In this document: in pieces, positions 15,237 to 23,758 of the stretch
Numbering within the stretch: position 1 is the stretch's first letter
Layout of the letters: each line of letters begins with the position of its first letter
Assembly (NCBI GenBank): GCA_902475245.1
Contig: CABRYP010000028.1
Coordinates: 1-33,620 of the forward strand
Source of the DNA: an uncultured Collinsella sp.
Lineage (GTDB): Bacteria > Actinomycetota > Coriobacteriia > Coriobacteriales > Coriobacteriaceae
DNA length: 33,620 nucleotides
Direction of reading: 5' to 3'
The notes under the pieces: model-generated
Database searches by the model: none
The model's input: the letters and a program-made list of their open reading frames with translations, nothing else
What the model was told of the DNA's origin: nothing
Position numbers and translations under genes: made by a program

Positions 15237-17687
15237 CTAGATAAGCCCAAAGTGTTCGAGCGCGGTGACGACGCCGTCGTGGTCGATGCTGTCGGTGACA
15301 TAGTCGGCCTTTTCCTTGAGGAAGTCCGGCGCATTGCCCATGGCGATACCGACATCGACGGCGTTCATCAGCGAGACGTCATTGCTGGCGTCGCCGATGC
15401 CGTATACGGTTCCGTGGTGGGGATCGAGGGCGTCGAGTACGGACTGGATACCCTCGCGCTTGGTGCATTCGCGAGGCGAAATCTCGGTCACTTCGAGCTC
15501 GAGCTCGTTAAAGCAGAGCAGCGGCTCAAACGCTTGATCCTGAGCGATGCGGTTGGCAAGCGACGTGGACATTAAGATCTTGTAGGCGCTGTAATGTTGC
15601 AGCTGCGTAATTGCATCGCCCACGGTGCGGGCGTATCCCGGGGCGTCGGGCGCATCGGCACTCATGCGAACGACGCCATTGAGTCCCTCAAAACGAATCA
15701 CTTCGTCCGATTGCTCAAGAATGGGAGCAAGGCGCTGCAGCATGCCGGGCGTCATCGCCAAATCGCGAATCACGTGTCCCTCAAGTTCGACATAGCCACC
15801 CGCGAGGCAGACGATGCCGGTCCAGGGCAGCTCGAGCAGCTTTGGATGGATGCAGCTCAGCGTGCGCCCTGTGCAGATAAACGCCATATTGCCCTTGGCG
15901 ACAAAATCACGGATGGCTTGCGAGACCGCTTCATTGGGATAGGGGGAGAGGTCTCGCTCGCTCTCGGGAAGCTCTTGTGCCACTCGAGGGTCTTGCCAGG
16001 CGAGTGTTCCGTCGATATCGAAGAAGCAGATATCGCCGCGCTTATGGGCTGCGCTGACGGCAGGGGAGGCCGAGGTGGTGGACACAAATCCCGGCTCGAG
16101 GCCCATGATCTGGTCAAAATGCTCTTTGACGCGGGGAACGGAGATGCCAATAATCACCTGGGCGGTCTTGCCCGTAATGATGAGGCCCTTGGCGCCCACC
16201 GCGACAAACGACGCATTATCTGCAACGATGGAAGAGTCTGCGACCTCGACGCGCAGGCGCGTGGCGCAGTTGGTTGCGCCCACGATATTGCCAACGCCAC
16301 CTAAAAGCTGAATTACCCGCTCGGCGAGGACGTGATCTTGATCGGATTGAATACTGACCTCGCCATTGGGAGATTGCTCTTTGGCAAAGCCGCTTCCCGT
16401 TAAACGATCGATTGCCGCGCGATTGGAGACATGATCCTCGCGGCCCGGCGTCTTAAGGTCATAGACCAAGATGAGTGCTCGAAAACTAACAAAAAAGATG
16501 AGGCTAAAGGCAAGACCGATACCGAGCGCCAAAAGGTAGGAGCCGGCATGCATTCGCATGAGTGGGATGAAGTTGAAGGCCGTCATTTCCATGAGACCGC
16601 CCGAGAAGATGCCGACGATGCCAAAGAAGTTCATGGTCATGGCAAGGCAGGAGGACAGGACGGCGTAGAGCAAAAAGAGTCCGGGATAGGTGAACATAAA
16701 GAGAAACTCGAGCGGCTCGGTGACGCCGCAGACCACCGAGGCGACGATGGCGGGCAAAAGGATGACCTTAAGGCCGGCGCGGCGTTCGGGTTTGGCGGTG
16801 AAATAGAATGCTGCCGCGATGGCGGGAAGGCCAAAGAGCTTGCCCCAGCCGGTGGCGGTAAAACCTGCCCAGGGCGCAAGTTCATTTAAAGGGCGCGTGC
16901 TATGGGAGAGAATGGGGAGCAGGTTGGTCCACGTGGCGTAAATACCGTCGTGAATGACCAGATTGTCGTAATAGATGGGCATATAGAGCAGATGGTGCAG
17001 CCCCATGGGCTCGAGCGCTCGCTCCAAAAACACAAAGATGCCCACGCCGAAGGGGCCGACGCCCGCAAGTGCGTGGCGCAGCGTTTCGGTCACAGCGTAT
17101 GCGAAGGGCACGATGGCGGCCGAGATGGCGGCAAGGGCAAACACGGCAAAAAAGCTGATGAGGTAGACCAGCGAGGAACCCGAGAAGGTGCCGAGCCAAT
17201 CGGGAACCTTGGCATCGTAGAAGCGGTCATGGATGGCGACGACGGTTGCCGACACCGCCAGCGGGCCGATAATGCCGGTGTCGAGCGTCTTGATGCCGTC
17301 GATGACGGTGATGCCGCTGGCGGGGGTTAAAGACGACGGGTACTTAAGCCCAAGGTTGTCGCCGCTCAGCTTAATGATCTCGCTCAAAAAGAAACAGTAG
17401 GCAAAATAGGCTACGAGCGCCTCGAGGCAGCAGCGTGCCGGTTGCTTTTGGGCAAGACCGATAGGCAACGCTACGGCAAAAAGGAGCGGGAGACGTTTAA
17501 AGACCGTCCACGAGCCGCGCTGGATGATGGTCCAGAAAACGTACCAAGGGGTTCCGTATACGGCGAGATCGCCGACGATGTCTACGGTCGTGGCGAGGGC
17601 GGAGATGCCGACCATGAGGCCTGATATAGAAAACAGCATGGCGGGCGCGAACATGGCTCCGCCAAAACGTTGGATTTTCTGCAGCAT
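15237..17687 (-). CDS. PTS EIIC-EIIB (glucose/maltose superfamily) fused to a Cof-type HAD phosphatase
   Basis: An 816-residue fusion. Residues 1 to about 430 are a membrane EIIC domain of the glucose-glucoside superfamily (VCGVTEPLEFLFMF; ERALEPMGLHHLLY). Residues about 460-535 are EIIB, with the phosphorylated cysteine C474 in GATNCATRLR. Residues about 554-816 are a HAD hydrolase: DIDGTL (D557 nucleophile, D559), TGRT, and GDASNDVSLMN near the end. No EIIA domain is present, so phosphate must come from an EIIA in trans. The layout suggests import with phosphorylation followed by dephosphorylation on the same chain. I chose ATG 17687 (GGAAGG upstream) over 17723. Divergent from a GntR/UTRA regulator, with two candidate operators between them. 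Confidence 0.9.
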   Translation of the reverse strand: MLQKIQRFGGAMFAPAMLFSISGLMVGISALATTVDIVGDLAVYGTPWYVFWTIIQRGSWTVFKRLPLLFAVALPIGLAQKQPARCCLEALVAYFAYCFFLSEIIKLSGDNLGLKYPSSLTPASGITVIDGIKTLDTGIIGPLAVSATVVAIHDRFYDAKVPDWLGTFSGSSLVYLISFFAVFALAAISAAIVPFAYAVTETLRHALAGVGPFGVGIFVFLERALEPMGLHHLLYMPIYYDNLVIHDGIYATWTNLLPILSHSTRPLNELAPWAGFTATGWGKLFGLPAIAAAFYFTAKPERRAGLKVILLPAIVASVVCGVTEPLEFLFMFTYPGLFLLYAVLSSCLAMTMNFFGIVGIFSGGLMEMTAFNFIPLMRMHAGSYLLALGIGLAFSLIFFVSFRALILVYDLKTPGREDHVSNRAAIDRLTGSGFAKEQSPNGEVSIQSDQDHVLAERVIQLLGGVGNIVGATNCATRLRVEVADSSIVADNASFVAVGAKGLIITGKTAQVIIGISVPRVKEHFDQIMGLEPGFVSTTSASPAVSAAHKRGDICFFDIDGTLAWQDPRVAQELPESERDLSPYPNEAVSQAIRDFVAKGNMAFICTGRTLSCIHPKLLELPWTGIVCLAGGYVELEGHVIRDLAMTPGMLQRLAPILEQSDEVIRFEGLNGVVRMSADAPDAPGYARTVGDAITQLQHYSAYKILMSTSLANRIAQDQAFEPLLCFNELELEVTEISPRECTKREGIQSVLDALDPHHGTVYGIGDASNDVSLMNAVDVGIAMGNAPDFLKEKADYVTDSIDHDGVVTALEHFGLI

Positions 17688-17725
17688 AATATGCCTTCCG
17701 GATGCAACATGCTGTGCGAGCAAGA

Positions 17726-17737
17726 ACGTTTAAACAA
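17726..17737. promoter_or_regulatory. Candidate GntR operator 1 (upstream of the PTS-HAD gene)
   Basis: acgtttaaacaa matches the proposed consensus TTGTTTAAACAA at 10 of 12 positions, 39 bases upstream of the PTS-HAD start on its coding side. A minus-strand TACAAT lies close by. Confidence 0.5.
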
Positions 17738-17847
17738 TGAACTCATTGTAGAGGACTGGCTGCTTGCCGCATTGACGGTTTTGATTCGGTCCGATTTGGG
17801 TTTCGGGGGAACCGTCGACGGTAAATAATCCGTGCTTTACCGATAAT

Positions 17848-17859
17848 CGGTTTAAACAA
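17848..17859. promoter_or_regulatory. Candidate GntR operator 2 (upstream of gntR)
   Basis: cggtttaaacaa shares the same GTTTAAAC centre, about 50 bases upstream of the regulator's start, suggesting autoregulation. Confidence 0.5.
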
Positions 17860-17911
17860 CTTTAAGAAATGCTATCGTGCCTAGCCATACATATTCATTA
17901 GAGGTGAAATC

Positions 17912-18631
17912 ATGCCAAAAGCGATTTACGAAGGAATCTACCGCGAGATCCGTTCGCGCATCATTAACGGGACCTATGCGTTTCAGGAGATGCTGCCAAC
18001 CGAAGCCGAGCTGACCGCGGAGTTTGGCTGCACGCGCAATACCGTTCGACGCGCCTTGAGCATGCTGGCCGACCAGATGTTTGTGCAGCCTATACACGGT
18101 AAGGGCGTGCGCGTTATTTGGCTTAAGGGCGAAACCGACATGCTGGGCGCACTCGAAGAGGTTGAGTCGTTTGGCGAGTTCGCAAAACGCAACAATGCCG
18201 TCGCATCGACCGAGGTCAAGTCTTTTGAACATTTGATTTGCACTGAGCAACTCTCTCGCCGCCTGGGCTTTAAGGTGGGCGAGGAGCTGATTCGCGTAGT
18301 GCGTGTCCGAAGCCTCAACGGCAGCGCGCGCCAAGTGGACCATGGCTACTTTTTGGCGTCGGTCGCCAAGGGCCTGACCCCCGAGATCGCGGCGGATTCT
18401 ATCTACGGCTATCTGGAGCACAAGCGCGGCGTCAAAGTGATGGCGAGCCGTCGTACGGTGAGTGTCGAGCTCGCCAACGATGAGGACTGCAGCTATCTGG
18501 ACCTTGGCAAGTACAACTGCGTCGCCGTTATGGAGAGCCAGTCGTACACCTCGGACGGCATCTTGTTCGAGGTCACGCATGCCCGCACACACCCCGAGAT
18601 CTTCCATTACCGCGTCAATTCCAAGCGATAG
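17912..18631 (+). CDS. GntR-family transcriptional regulator with UTRA domain
   Basis: 239 residues. The N-terminal winged helix (about 1-70) includes LPTEAELTAEFGCTRNTVRR, the classic GntR recognition region. The UTRA effector domain (about 85-235) follows, the type that binds sugar phosphates or amino sugars in HutC/TreR-like regulators. GAGGTG lies 7 bases before the ATG. It stands between a divergent PTS gene and a sugar ABC operon, and TTGTTTAAACAA-like palindromes occur upstream of itself, the PTS gene, the ABC operon and malQ. It is therefore probably the local repressor of sugar uptake and breakdown; the effector could be the PTS product. Confidence 0.9.
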   Translation: MPKAIYEGIYREIRSRIINGTYAFQEMLPTEAELTAEFGCTRNTVRRALSMLADQMFVQPIHGKGVRVIWLKGETDMLGALEEVESFGEFAKRNNAVASTEVKSFEHLICTEQLSRRLGFKVGEELIRVVRVRSLNGSARQVDHGYFLASVAKGLTPEIAADSIYGYLEHKRGVKVMASRRTVSVELANDEDCSYLDLGKYNCVAVMESQSYTSDGILFEVTHARTHPEIFHYRVNSKR

Positions 18632-18673
18632 CCGGCTAGCTCGCAGCCTGACGAGACTCATGCCCTCAAAGCG

Positions 18674-18724
18674 AAAACGCCCGGTCAAACCGACGATGCA
18701 TCGGCTTGATCGGGCGTTTTCTCT
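18674..18724 (+). terminator. Intrinsic terminator after gntR
   Basis: aaaacgcccg / cgggcgtttt with extended inner pairing (gtcaa / ttgat), ending in a T-rich tail. The 306-base gap between gntR and the ABC operon holds this terminator, two candidate operators and a short leader hairpin (ggcggca / tgccgcc near 18895). Confidence 0.85.
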
Positions 18725-18742
18725 GCATTCGATAACAAATAA

Positions 18743-18754
18743 TTGTTTATACAA
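18743..18754. promoter_or_regulatory. Candidate GntR operator 3
   Basis: ttgtttatacaa matches the consensus TTGTTTAAACAA at 11 of 12 positions, upstream of the ABC operon. Confidence 0.5.
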
Positions 18755-18817
18755 AACTTGTCAAGTATCAAGTCGAAATTACCGTTCACCGAAGTTTTTC
18801 TACCGCTCTAGTAATAC

Positions 18818-18829
18818 TTGTTCAAACAA
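18818..18829. promoter_or_regulatory. Candidate GntR operator 4
   Basis: ttgttcaaacaa matches the consensus at 11 of 12 positions. It lies 75 bases after operator 3 and about 110 bases before the binding-protein gene. Two sites upstream of one operon could allow cooperative or looped repression. Confidence 0.5.
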
Positions 18830-18937
18830 CTAGCCAAATAGCGTATTGTACAAATCAGCAAAAGGGGCAAAGTCCCCGAGCCAATCTCCGAAGGCGGCGG
18901 CAAAGGGTGCCGCCACGGTGTGAAAGGGTGGATTGTA

Positions 18938-20254
18938 ATGAAGAACGAAATGAGCAGAAGGCAGTTCCTGGGCTTTGCTGGTTCCGCGGCTGCGGTTCTT
19001 GGTCTGGGTCTCGTGGGCTGCGGTGGTTCTGCCGGCTCCGGCTCCTCTGCTTCTGGTGACGCTGCCGAGGTCTACTTCCTCCAGTTCAAGCCCGAGGTCG
19101 ACAAGGAGTGGAAGGAGATCGCCAAGGCGTACAAGAAGGAGAAGGGCGTCGAGGTCAAGATCGTGACCGCCGCCTCCAACACCTACGAGGAGAAGCTCAA
19201 GTCCGAGATGTCCAAGAGCTCCGCTCCGACGCTGTTCCAGGTCAACGGCCCCACCGGCCTTAAGAACTGGAAGGACTACTGCGCCGATCTTTCCGACACC
19301 AAGCTCCGCGGCGAGCTCATCGACGACTCCCTGGCGCTGCAGTCCGACGGCAAGGATCTGGGTATCGACTGGGTTCAGGAGAGCTACGGCATCATTTACA
19401 ACAAGGAGCTCCTCGAGAAGGCCGGCTACAAGGCCGAGGACATCAACTCCTTCGACAAGCTGAAGGCTTGCGCCGATGACATCCAGGCCCGCAAGGACGA
19501 GCTCGGCGTTGACGGTGCCTTCACTTCCGCCGGTATGGATGACTCCTCCAGCTGGCGCTACACCACGCACCTCGCCAACCTCCCGCTCTACTACGAGTTC
19601 GAGAAGGAGCACAATCAGGAGGACGACGAGATCAAGGGCGAGTATCTCGACAACTTTAAGCAGATCTTCGACCTGTATATCACCGACTCCACCTGCGATC
19701 CTTCGCAGCTCGCCTCCAAGACCGGTGACGACGCCACCAACGAGTTCGCAACCGGCAAGGCCGTCTTCTACCAGAACGGCTCTTGGGCCTACGCCGACCT
19801 CACCAAGGCCGGTATGACCGACGACCAGCTCGGCATGCTGCCGATCTACATCGGCGTCGATGGCGAGGAGAACCAGGGCCTGTGCTCCGGCGGCGAGAAC
19901 TACTGGTGCGTCAGCTCCCAGGCTTCCGAGGATGCCCAGAAGGCCACCGAGGACTTCATGTATTGGTGCGTCACTTCTGACACCGCCACCAGCATCATCG
20001 CTGACAAGATGGGTCTGACCGCCCCGTTCAAGAGCGCTAAGGAGACCACCAACGTCTTCTCGCAGCAGGCCGTTGCTATGGCCAAGGACGGCAAGAAGAC
20101 CGTCGCTTGGGACTTCGTTTACATCCCCTCCGAGGAGTGGAAGAAGAACCTCAAGCAGGCTCTCATCGCTTATGCTGCCGACAACACCAAGTGGGACGGC
20201 GTCAAGAACGCCTTCGTCGATGGCTGGAAGACCGAGAAGGCTGCTTCCGAGTAA
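18938..20254 (+). CDS. Sugar ABC transporter substrate-binding lipoprotein (MalE-like)
   Basis: 438 residues. The N-terminus has a twin-arginine pattern (SRRQFLG) followed by a hydrophobic stretch and the lipobox LVGC, with C28 as the lipidation site. It is thus a Tat-type lipoprotein anchored outside the membrane. The rest is a family-1 extracellular binding protein, with LFQVNGPTGLKNWKDYCADL and ESYGIIYNKELLEKAGY typical of maltodextrin and oligosaccharide binders. I chose ATG 18938 (GAAAGGGTGG upstream) over 18920. Codon bias is strong, as expected of an abundant binding protein. First gene of a four-gene importer operon; malQ and glgP nearby point to an alpha-glucan substrate, which is inference. 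Confidence 0.9.
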   Translation: MKNEMSRRQFLGFAGSAAAVLGLGLVGCGGSAGSGSSASGDAAEVYFLQFKPEVDKEWKEIAKAYKKEKGVEVKIVTAASNTYEEKLKSEMSKSSAPTLFQVNGPTGLKNWKDYCADLSDTKLRGELIDDSLALQSDGKDLGIDWVQESYGIIYNKELLEKAGYKAEDINSFDKLKACADDIQARKDELGVDGAFTSAGMDDSSSWRYTTHLANLPLYYEFEKEHNQEDDEIKGEYLDNFKQIFDLYITDSTCDPSQLASKTGDDATNEFATGKAVFYQNGSWAYADLTKAGMTDDQLGMLPIYIGVDGEENQGLCSGGENYWCVSSQASEDAQKATEDFMYWCVTSDTATSIIADKMGLTAPFKSAKETTNVFSQQAVAMAKDGKKTVAWDFVYIPSEEWKKNLKQALIAYAADNTKWDGVKNAFVDGWKTEKAASE

Positions 20255-20285
20255 GCAGTTGCTGCCCAAGCTATCTGATTAGCGA

Positions 20286-20321
20286 CAGGGGGCGGGCAGA
20301 CGTAGGTTTGCCCGCCCCCTG
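20286..20321 (+). other. Stable hairpin between binding protein and permease genes
   Basis: A 13-bp perfect stem cagggggcgggca / tgcccgccccctg with a 10-base loop and no T run. Such intercistronic stems often protect the upstream message, giving more binding protein than permease, as between malE and malF in E. coli. Confidence 0.7.
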
Positions 20322-20341
20322 CATATTGAAAGGACCCTTCT

Positions 20342-21196
20342 ATGGGCAAAGCACTCAAGCGCTGGTGGCCGCTCTTTATGCTGCCCACGTGCCTGGCGTT
20401 TATGATCGGGTTCGTGATTCCCTTTATCCAGGGTTTCTATCTCTCGTTCTGCCAGTTTATTACCATCAATAACGCGCACTTTGTCGGTATCGAGAACTAC
20501 GTGCGCGCGCTGTCCGATCCGCAGTTCTCCACGTCGTTCTTCTTTACCGTGGCGTTTGCCTTCCTGTCGACGGTGCTCATCAACGTGATCGCGCTGGCCA
20601 TTGCGCAGGCGCTCACTCGCAAGGCGCTCAAGGGCACCAACATCTTCCGTACGATTTTCTTTATGCCTAACCTGATTGGCGGCATTGTACTGGGTTACAT
20701 TTGGCAGATTCTGATCAACTGCCTGCTCTCCAACGTGGGTGCCCAGCTTATCGCCCTCAACTCCGCCGCTGGCTTCTGGGGCCTTATCATCCTGACCCTG
20801 TGGCAACAGGTCGGCTACATGATGATCATCTACATCGCCGGTCTGCAGTCCATTCCGTCTGACTACATCGAGGCCGCCAAGGTCGATGGTGCTACGGCAT
20901 GGCAGACGTTTTGGAAGGTTAAGATCCCCAACCTGATGCCGACCATCACCATCTGCCTGTTCCTGTCCATCACCAACGGCTTTAAGCTGTTCGACCAGAA
21001 CCTCGCCCTTACCGGTGGCGCCCCGGCGCACTCCACCGAGATGCTCGCCCTGAACATCTACAACACGTTCTATTCGCGTGCTGGCATCGCATGGCAGGGC
21101 ATCGGTCAGGCCAAGGCAGTTATCTTCTGCATCCTGGTTGTCGCTATTTCTATGATCCAGCTTAAGGCCACGAGGTCCAAGGAGGTGCAGCAGTAA
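20342..21196 (+). CDS. Sugar ABC transporter permease (MalF-like)
   Basis: 284 residues with about six membrane segments. The cytoplasmic EAA loop (EAAKVDGATAWQTFWKVKIP) docks the ATPase. Length and motifs suit the short MalF/UgpA-type permeases of Gram-positive bacteria. AAAGGA lies upstream of ATG 20342. Its stop overlaps the next start by one base. Confidence 0.93.
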   Translation: MGKALKRWWPLFMLPTCLAFMIGFVIPFIQGFYLSFCQFITINNAHFVGIENYVRALSDPQFSTSFFFTVAFAFLSTVLINVIALAIAQALTRKALKGTNIFRTIFFMPNLIGGIVLGYIWQILINCLLSNVGAQLIALNSAAGFWGLIILTLWQQVGYMMIIYIAGLQSIPSDYIEAAKVDGATAWQTFWKVKIPNLMPTITICLFLSITNGFKLFDQNLALTGGAPAHSTEMLALNIYNTFYSRAGIAWQGIGQAKAVIFCILVVAISMIQLKATRSKEVQQ

Positions 21197-22035
21197 TGAA
21201 ACGCGATAAGGCTATCAACCGCGCGCTCTCGATCTTCTTTACGATCCTGTCGCTCGCATGGATCTACCCCGTGTTCATGATTGCGCTCAATTCCTTTAAG
21301 AAAGCGACCGCAATCAGCACCACCACGGCGTTCGATCTGCTCACGCCCGAGACGTTCAACGGCCTCGCAAACTACGTGCACGCTCTGAACGAGCAGGGCT
21401 TTGCCTCGGCGTTTATGTACTCGCTTATCATCACGGTCACGTCGGTCGTGCTGATTCTGGTGTGCTGCTCCATGTGCGCTTGGTACGTGGTGCGCGTCAA
21501 CAGCAAGATCTCGAACTTCTTCTATTACCTGTTCGTCTTCTCGATGGTCGTACCGTTCCAGATGCTCATGTTCACGCTGTCCAACCTCGCGGACCGCATC
21601 GGCTTTAACACGCCGTTTAACATCTGCTTCATCTACCTTGGTTTTGGCGCGGGCCTCGCGGTCTTTATGTTCGCCGGCTTCGTCAAGAACATCCCGCTCG
21701 AGATTGAGGAAGCGGCCATGATCGACGGCTGCAACCCGGTCCAAGTGTTCTTTAAGATCGTCCTTCCCATTATGAAGCCCACCTATCTTTCGGTCGGCAT
21801 CCTTGAGACCATGTGGGTCTGGAACGACTATCTGCTGCCCTACCTTACGCTCGACTCCACCAAGTACAAGACCATTCCTATCTTGATCCAGTACTTCCGT
21901 GGCGGCTATGGCCACGTCGAGCTCGGTCCCATGATGGCGTGCATCATGATGGTCGTCATCCCCATCGTCATCATGTACATCTTCTGCCAGAAGTACATCA
22001 TCGACGGTGTGGTGGCAGGTGCCGTCAAGGGCTGA
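21196..22035 (+). CDS. Sugar ABC transporter permease (MalG-like)
   Basis: 279 residues, six membrane segments, with the EAA loop EEAAMIDGCNPVQVFFKIVL and the typical C-terminal MalG/UgpE pattern. ATG 21196 overlaps the preceding TAA by one base, so the two permeases are translationally coupled and form the heterodimeric channel. Confidence 0.93.
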   Translation: MKRDKAINRALSIFFTILSLAWIYPVFMIALNSFKKATAISTTTAFDLLTPETFNGLANYVHALNEQGFASAFMYSLIITVTSVVLILVCCSMCAWYVVRVNSKISNFFYYLFVFSMVVPFQMLMFTLSNLADRIGFNTPFNICFIYLGFGAGLAVFMFAGFVKNIPLEIEEAAMIDGCNPVQVFFKIVLPIMKPTYLSVGILETMWVWNDYLLPYLTLDSTKYKTIPILIQYFRGGYGHVELGPMMACIMMVVIPIVIMYIFCQKYIIDGVVAGAVKG

Positions 22036-22061
22036 TGCCGTAACTGTTTTGCAAGTTTTGG

Positions 22062-22084
22062 CGGCGCCTCTCAGCGCGGCGCCG
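22062..22084 (+). other. Intercistronic hairpin before the ATPase gene
   Basis: A 7-bp stem cggcgcc / ggcgccg with a 9-base loop lies in the 68-base gap between permease and ATPase. No T run. It may tune relative expression. Confidence 0.5.
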
Positions 22085-22103
22085 CGTATCGAAAGGTAAA
22101 GAC

Positions 22104-23303
22104 ATGGCCGAGATCGTTCTCAAACATGTTCAGAAGGTGTATCCCAACAACGAGTCAAAAAAGAAGGGCTTCTTTGGCAAAAAGAAGAAGACCGAGGAGA
22201 AGAAGCACAACCTCAAGGTTACCGAGGACGGTGTGCTCGCTGTAGAGGACTTCAACCTCACCGTTCACGACCAGGAGTTCATCGTCCTCGTTGGCCCTTC
22301 TGGCTGCGGTAAGTCCACGACGATGCGCATGGTCGCCGGCCTGGAGGACATCACCTCCGGCGATGTGTTCATCGATGGCAAGCGCGTCAACGACGTGGCG
22401 CCCAAGGACCGCGACATCGCCATGGTGTTCCAGAGTTATGCTCTGTACCCCAATATGACGGTGTACGAGAACATGGCGTTTACGCTTGAGCTCAAGAAGG
22501 TCCCCAAGGACGAGATCGACCGCAAGGTTCGCTCCGCTGCCGAGATCCTGGGTATTACCGAGTATCTTGACCGTAAGCCCAAGGCACTCTCCGGCGGCCA
22601 GCGTCAGCGTGTCGCCATCGGCCGCGCCATCGTACGTGACCCCAAGGTCTTTCTGATGGACGAGCCCCTGTCCAACCTGGATGCTAAGCTTCGTAACCAG
22701 ATGCGCGCCGAGCTCATTAAGCTGCGTCATGAGATCAAGGGCACGTTCATTTATGTTACTCACGACCAGACCGAGGCTATGACCCTCGGTGACCGTATCG
22801 TGGTCATGAAGGATGGCGTCGTCCAGCAGATCGCCACCCCGCAGGAGGTCTTCAACCATCCCGCGAACATCTTCGTCGCCGGCTTTATCGGCGTGCCGCA
22901 GATGAACTTCTTCGATGCCCAGCTGGTGCGCTCGGGCAACGGCTTTACCGTCAAGACCGAGGATATGAACGTGGCGCTCGCCCCCGAGACCTGCGCTCAG
23001 CTTGCTCTCAACTGGGACGGCGGCGACGTGAAGGAGATCACGGCCGGCGTGCGTCCCGAGCAGATTCTGCTTGCCGACAAGGGCGAGGAGGGTGCGCTCC
23101 AGGGCACCGTCGAGGTGACCGAGCTCATGGGCTCGACCGAGCATGTCCACGTGACCGCTCCCGACGGCCAGTTTGTCCTGATTATCCCCGTCGTCGACCT
23201 CGAGGCCAAGGGCGCGCTCAAGGCTGGCGACCCCATCTGGTTCAAGTTCGAGAAGAACGCGACTCATCTCTTCGATAAGGTGTCTGGCAAGAACCTTATC
23301 TAG
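22104..23303 (+). CDS. Sugar ABC transporter ATPase (MsmK/MalK/UgpC type) with Lys-rich insert
   Basis: 399 residues. Walker A is GPSGCGKST (K70), the signature is LSGGQRQRV, Walker B is VFLMDEPLSNLD and the switch is YVTHDQTEAM. A TOBE-type C-terminal domain (about 245-399) follows, as in MalK/MsmK. Odd feature: residues about 14-40 hold a lysine-rich insertion (KKKGFFGKKKKTEEKKHN) between the first strand and the strand before Walker A, where most relatives have only a few residues. The family's cognate sugar is not readable, but this is the last gene of the importer operon. Confidence 0.93.
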   Translation: MAEIVLKHVQKVYPNNESKKKGFFGKKKKTEEKKHNLKVTEDGVLAVEDFNLTVHDQEFIVLVGPSGCGKSTTMRMVAGLEDITSGDVFIDGKRVNDVAPKDRDIAMVFQSYALYPNMTVYENMAFTLELKKVPKDEIDRKVRSAAEILGITEYLDRKPKALSGGQRQRVAIGRAIVRDPKVFLMDEPLSNLDAKLRNQMRAELIKLRHEIKGTFIYVTHDQTEAMTLGDRIVVMKDGVVQQIATPQEVFNHPANIFVAGFIGVPQMNFFDAQLVRSGNGFTVKTEDMNVALAPETCAQLALNWDGGDVKEITAGVRPEQILLADKGEEGALQGTVEVTELMGSTEHVHVTAPDGQFVLIIPVVDLEAKGALKAGDPIWFKFEKNATHLFDKVSGKNLI

Positions 23304-23371
23304 GCCCGGTGCATCCAGGCCCTCCCTTTGGGCGACTGCGGCTTTGCCATCCTTTTGCCGCGGTCACATAT

Positions 23372-23416
23372 AAGGCTCCCCTCCCGTCCACTGGGCGAGA
23401 GGGGAGCCTTTCTTTG
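23372..23416 (+). terminator. Intrinsic terminator of the ABC operon
   Basis: A 12-bp stem aaggctcccctc / gaggggagcctt with a 15-base loop is followed by TCTTTG. Confidence 0.85.
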
Positions 23417-23444
23417 TGTTGGGACTGTCTGACCGGTCGTTTGT

Positions 23445-23659
23445 CTCGATCTGTAACGGATAGGGCCGATTTCGGACGTTAGATGTTACAGATCGAGGCG
23501 GTTCCGCTGAGCTAACCATTTCATCTAAATCTGTAACACCAAAGGCGAATTTCACCTGCTAGATGTTACAGATTGAGATAAACCCAAGGGGAGGGGCCGG
23601 TATGTCTCAATCTGTAACAGCTGGGACCGTTTTGGTTGAGTAGTTGTTATGGATCGAGA
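23445..23659. repeat. Three tandem palindromic units (atctgtaac family), about 80-base period
   Basis: Unit 1 (23445-23497) has perfect 13-base arms ctcgatctgtaac / gttacagatcgag. Unit 2 (23528-23574) has 10-base arms aatctgtaac / gttacagatt. Unit 3 (23605-23659) is decayed, with tctcaatctgtaac against gttatggatcgaga (11 of 14 pairs). The middles share a loose pattern around ggcCGattTC and a tag just before the right arm. They fill the gap between the ABC-operon terminator and the glgP terminator. No spacers of CRISPR type and no gene. Confidence 0.8.
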
Positions 23660-23699
23660 TTGTTTGGCCGAGTCGGATCACAGGGTAACGTGCGGGCAC

Positions 23700-23733
23700 A
23701 AAAAACGGAGCCGCGTTGCCGTGGCTCCGTTTT
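23700..23733 (-). terminator. Intrinsic terminator of glgP
   Basis: On the minus strand, aaaacggagcc / ggctccgtttt (11 bp) is followed by T residues. Confidence 0.85.
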
Positions 23734-23758
23734 CAAGAGGATGGGCGATGAAACCGAA

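Noticed and set aside
18830..20269. 479-codon minus-strand frame opposite the binding-protein gene
   Set aside because: Leu/Val/Gly-rich reverse reading of a codon-biased gene, with no motif and no ribosome binding site.
23445..23659. CRISPR array
   Set aside because: Only three units, each an internal palindrome that decays progressively. The intervals are not uniform spacers between identical repeats, and there are no cas genes.
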